Assembly (NCBI GenBank): GCA_025351675.1
Contig: JANXVK010000336.1
Span: forward strand, 1 to 8,461
Length of the DNA: 8,461 nucleotides
Direction: 5' to 3'
DNA from: Rhizobacter sp.
GTDB taxonomy: Bacteria; Pseudomonadota; Gammaproteobacteria; Burkholderiales; Burkholderiaceae_C
This document shows, one piece after another, positions 7,072 to 8,461 of the stretch (its first letter is position 1; each line of letters opens with the position of its first letter). Both the position numbers and the translations under genes were made by a program. Under the pieces are notes generated by a model. The model was not told where the DNA came from. It made no database searches and worked only from the letters and a program-made list of their open reading frames with translations.

Positions 7072-8118
7072 ATGTCGTTCCGGCCCTTCTCCGTGCTGGC
7101 ACTGGCCGGTGCCTTCTGCGTCGTCACGTCGTCAGCATGGGCGCAGGCGAGCGCTGCCGCCGGCGCCGACACGCAGACGCGCGAGGTGCGTGGCTGGCTC
7201 CTGCGCATTCACGAGGCGGCGAGCCACCGCAATTTTCAAGGCACGTTTGTGGTGACCGGCGGGGGTGTCGTGTCGAGCGCGCGAATCGCGCACTTCTGCG
7301 AAGGCCCGAGCCAGTTCGAGCGCAGCGAGGCACTTGATGGTCAAGCGCGCCATGTTTATCGCCACAACGATGTCGTGACCACAATGTGGCCGGCGGCGAA
7401 GATCGCGATGGTCGAACAGCGCACCCTGCTGGCGCAGTTCCCGGCGTTGCTGCAGGCCGGCGACGATCGCATCGCTGACTTGTACGACGTGCGAGCCCAA
7501 GGCGCAGATCGTGTCGCAGGCCGCGACGCCGATGTGTTGCTCGTCAAGCCACGCGATGCCTACCGTTACGGCTACCGGCTCTGGGCCGACCAAGCCTCTG
7601 GCCTGTTGCTGCGCGCCGATGTGATCGGCGAGCGCAACGAGGTGCTCGAGTCGTCGGCATTTTCCGATGTGACGATCAACGTGAGGCCGCAGCCCGAGTC
7701 GGTGCTGCAGCCGATGAAGAAGCTCGAAGGCTACCGCGTCGTGCGCCCGGTGCTGACACCCACCAAGCTCGAGGCCGAAGGCTGGGCCATGCGCCAGGCG
7801 GCGCCGGGTTTCCGCCAAGTCAGTTGCGTGAAGCGGCCGCTGGACGGGGCCACCGAAGGTCAGGTCGACACGACGAGCAATGCCGAGCATCGCCCGCAGG
7901 TGTTGCAGACGATCTTCTCCGATGGCCTGACCTGGGTCTCGCTCTTCATCGAGCCTTTCGACCCGCGGCGCCACACCCGCCCGATGCTGGCTTCGGTCGG
8001 CCCGACGCAGACGCTGATGCAGCAGCAGGGCGACTGGTGGGTCACGGTCGTCGGCGACGTGCCGCCTGCGACACTGCGCATGTTTGCCAAGGGGCTGGAA
8101 CGCAGCAAGAAGCAGTAG
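7072..8118 (+). CDS. rseB: Periplasmic sigma-E regulator RseB (MucB type)
   Basis: RseB binds the periplasmic part of RseA and shields it from proteolysis until lipopolysaccharide or lipoprotein signals displace it. From ATG 7072 there are 348 residues, against 318 in E. coli. A Sec signal peptide is visible: MSFRPF, a hydrophobic core to about 19, and a likely cut after AWA (Ala24). The lipid-binding-fold N-terminal domain spans about 37-205 (NFQGTFVVTGG at 54-64, YRYGYRLWAD at 164-173), and the smaller C-terminal domain about 220-340 (VFSDGLTWVSLFIEP-like stretch near 281-295). The mature protein has only two cysteines, Cys76 and Cys252, one in each domain. Frame upstream of 7072 is open but Arg-rich; GTG 7051 is a possible alternative start. 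Ribosome-binding site is weak; rseA ends 28 nt before. Confidence 0.92.
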   Translation: MSFRPFSVLALAGAFCVVTSSAWAQASAAAGADTQTREVRGWLLRIHEAASHRNFQGTFVVTGGGVVSSARIAHFCEGPSQFERSEALDGQARHVYRHNDVVTTMWPAAKIAMVEQRTLLAQFPALLQAGDDRIADLYDVRAQGADRVAGRDADVLLVKPRDAYRYGYRLWADQASGLLLRADVIGERNEVLESSAFSDVTINVRPQPESVLQPMKKLEGYRVVRPVLTPTKLEAEGWAMRQAAPGFRQVSCVKRPLDGATEGQVDTTSNAEHRPQVLQTIFSDGLTWVSLFIEPFDPRRHTRPMLASVGPTQTLMQQQGDWWVTVVGDVPPATLRMFAKGLERSKKQ

Positions 8119-8188
8119 GCTGCGGGCTGGCGTTGTCGGCGCTTTGATTGAATCCATCCGTGAACCTGCCACGCCCGGGGAGGCGACC
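8119..8188 (+). other. rseB-mucD intergenic spacer
   Basis: This is a 70-nt spacer. Apart from the mucD ribosome-binding site I see no hairpin with a T-tract and no convincing promoter pair, so mucD is probably read from the rpoE transcript. Confidence 0.5.
8179..8183 (+). promoter_or_regulatory. Ribosome-binding site that fixes the mucD TTG start
   Basis: GGAGG, within a longer GGGGAGG (8177-8183), lies 5 nt before TTG 8189. No in-frame ATG occurs nearby until 8273, which is inside the signal peptide. The spacing argues strongly for TTG initiation. Confidence 0.7.
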
Positions 8189-8461
8189 TTGACCCAAGCT
8201 CCATCACTGCCATCCATTCACGCCATCGCGCGCCGTCGCGTCTGGATCGGTGCGCTCGCGCTCGGTCTGGGCATGACCGGCGCGCTCGCCGCGGCGCCGG
8301 TCGGCGCGCAAGGCCTGCCCGACTTCACCGAACTGGTCGAGAAGGTCGGCCCGGCCGTGGTCGGCATCCGCACCACCGAGCGTGCGCGCGCGGCGCGCCC
8401 GGGTGCCGAGACCGATGAGGACATGCTTGAGTTCTTCCGCCGTTTCGGCATCCCGATCCCG
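8189..8461 (+). CDS. mucD: Periplasmic serine protease MucD (DegP/HtrA family), 3' end outside window
   Basis: MucD-type HtrA proteases degrade misfolded periplasmic proteins and dampen or execute the sigma-E response. Only the first 91 codons are in the window; the family usually has about 470-500 residues with a trypsin-like domain and two PDZ domains, so the catalytic His-Asp-Ser triad is not visible. What is seen is a signal peptide with a basic ARRR (14-17), hydrophobic core and likely cut after VGA (about residue 40), then LPDFTELVEKVGPAVVGIRTT, the typical start of the mature family, and EFFRRFGIPIP, matching the FF..F segment ahead of the protease core. The start is TTG with a strong GGGGAGG. 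Its place directly after rseB matches the algU-mucA-mucB-mucD order of Pseudomonas and many betaproteobacteria. Confidence 0.9.
   Translation, partial: MTQAPSLPSIHAIARRRVWIGALALGLGMTGALAAAPVGAQGLPDFTELVEKVGPAVVGIRTTERARAARPGAETDEDMLEFFRRFGIPIP

Noticed and set aside
6042..8217. Long minus-strand frames opposite rpoE, rseA, rseB (6042-7208 and 7132-8217)
   Set aside because: Arg-rich shadow translations without signal peptide, domain or ribosome-binding site; the plus-strand genes explain the codon bias.

Overview
The window is a high-G+C stretch of ordinary chromosome in which every supported gene lies on the + strand. Gene content and order point to a betaproteobacterium, most likely Burkholderiales (Rubrivivax/Leptothrix-type). 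That placement is inferred from family resemblance and synteny recalled from memory; no search was run. No mobile elements, CRISPR arrays, tRNA or rRNA genes were seen.

Bases 1-5224 hold the core fatty-acid and phospholipid synthesis cluster plsX (5' end missing)-fabH-fabD-fabG-acpP-fabF. plsX/fabH and fabD/fabG overlap by ATGA, which suggests translational coupling. fabH and fabD are separated by 86 nt with no clear signal. The only sizeable gap, 3563-3721 between fabG and acpP, holds four consecutive hairpins, a plausible acpP promoter and a strong ribosome-binding site. A small hairpin with a T-tract spans the acpP stop codon and the only Shine-Dalgarno-like bases of fabF. Together these could set acyl carrier protein output apart from the enzymes around it.

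Bases 5261-5725 encode a small protein with two predicted membrane helices and no firm identity; it weakly resembles the YgfX/CptA family. It sits between the two modules.

Bases 5727-8461 hold an envelope-stress sigma factor operon: rpoE (algU-like), rseA (mucA-like, membrane anti-sigma factor), rseB (mucB-like periplasmic co-regulator) and the start of mucD (DegP/HtrA-type periplasmic protease), which runs off the window and appears to start at TTG. RseA should hold RpoE at the inner membrane, RseB should protect RseA in the periplasm, and MucD should degrade or refold damaged envelope proteins.

The first module makes the acyl chains for membrane lipid and the second watches envelope integrity. 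No terminator was seen between fabF and rpoE, so the two modules may share some read-through transcription. I found no undescribed multi-gene system. The most interesting material is the non-coding architecture around acpP and the unidentified membrane gene ahead of rpoE.
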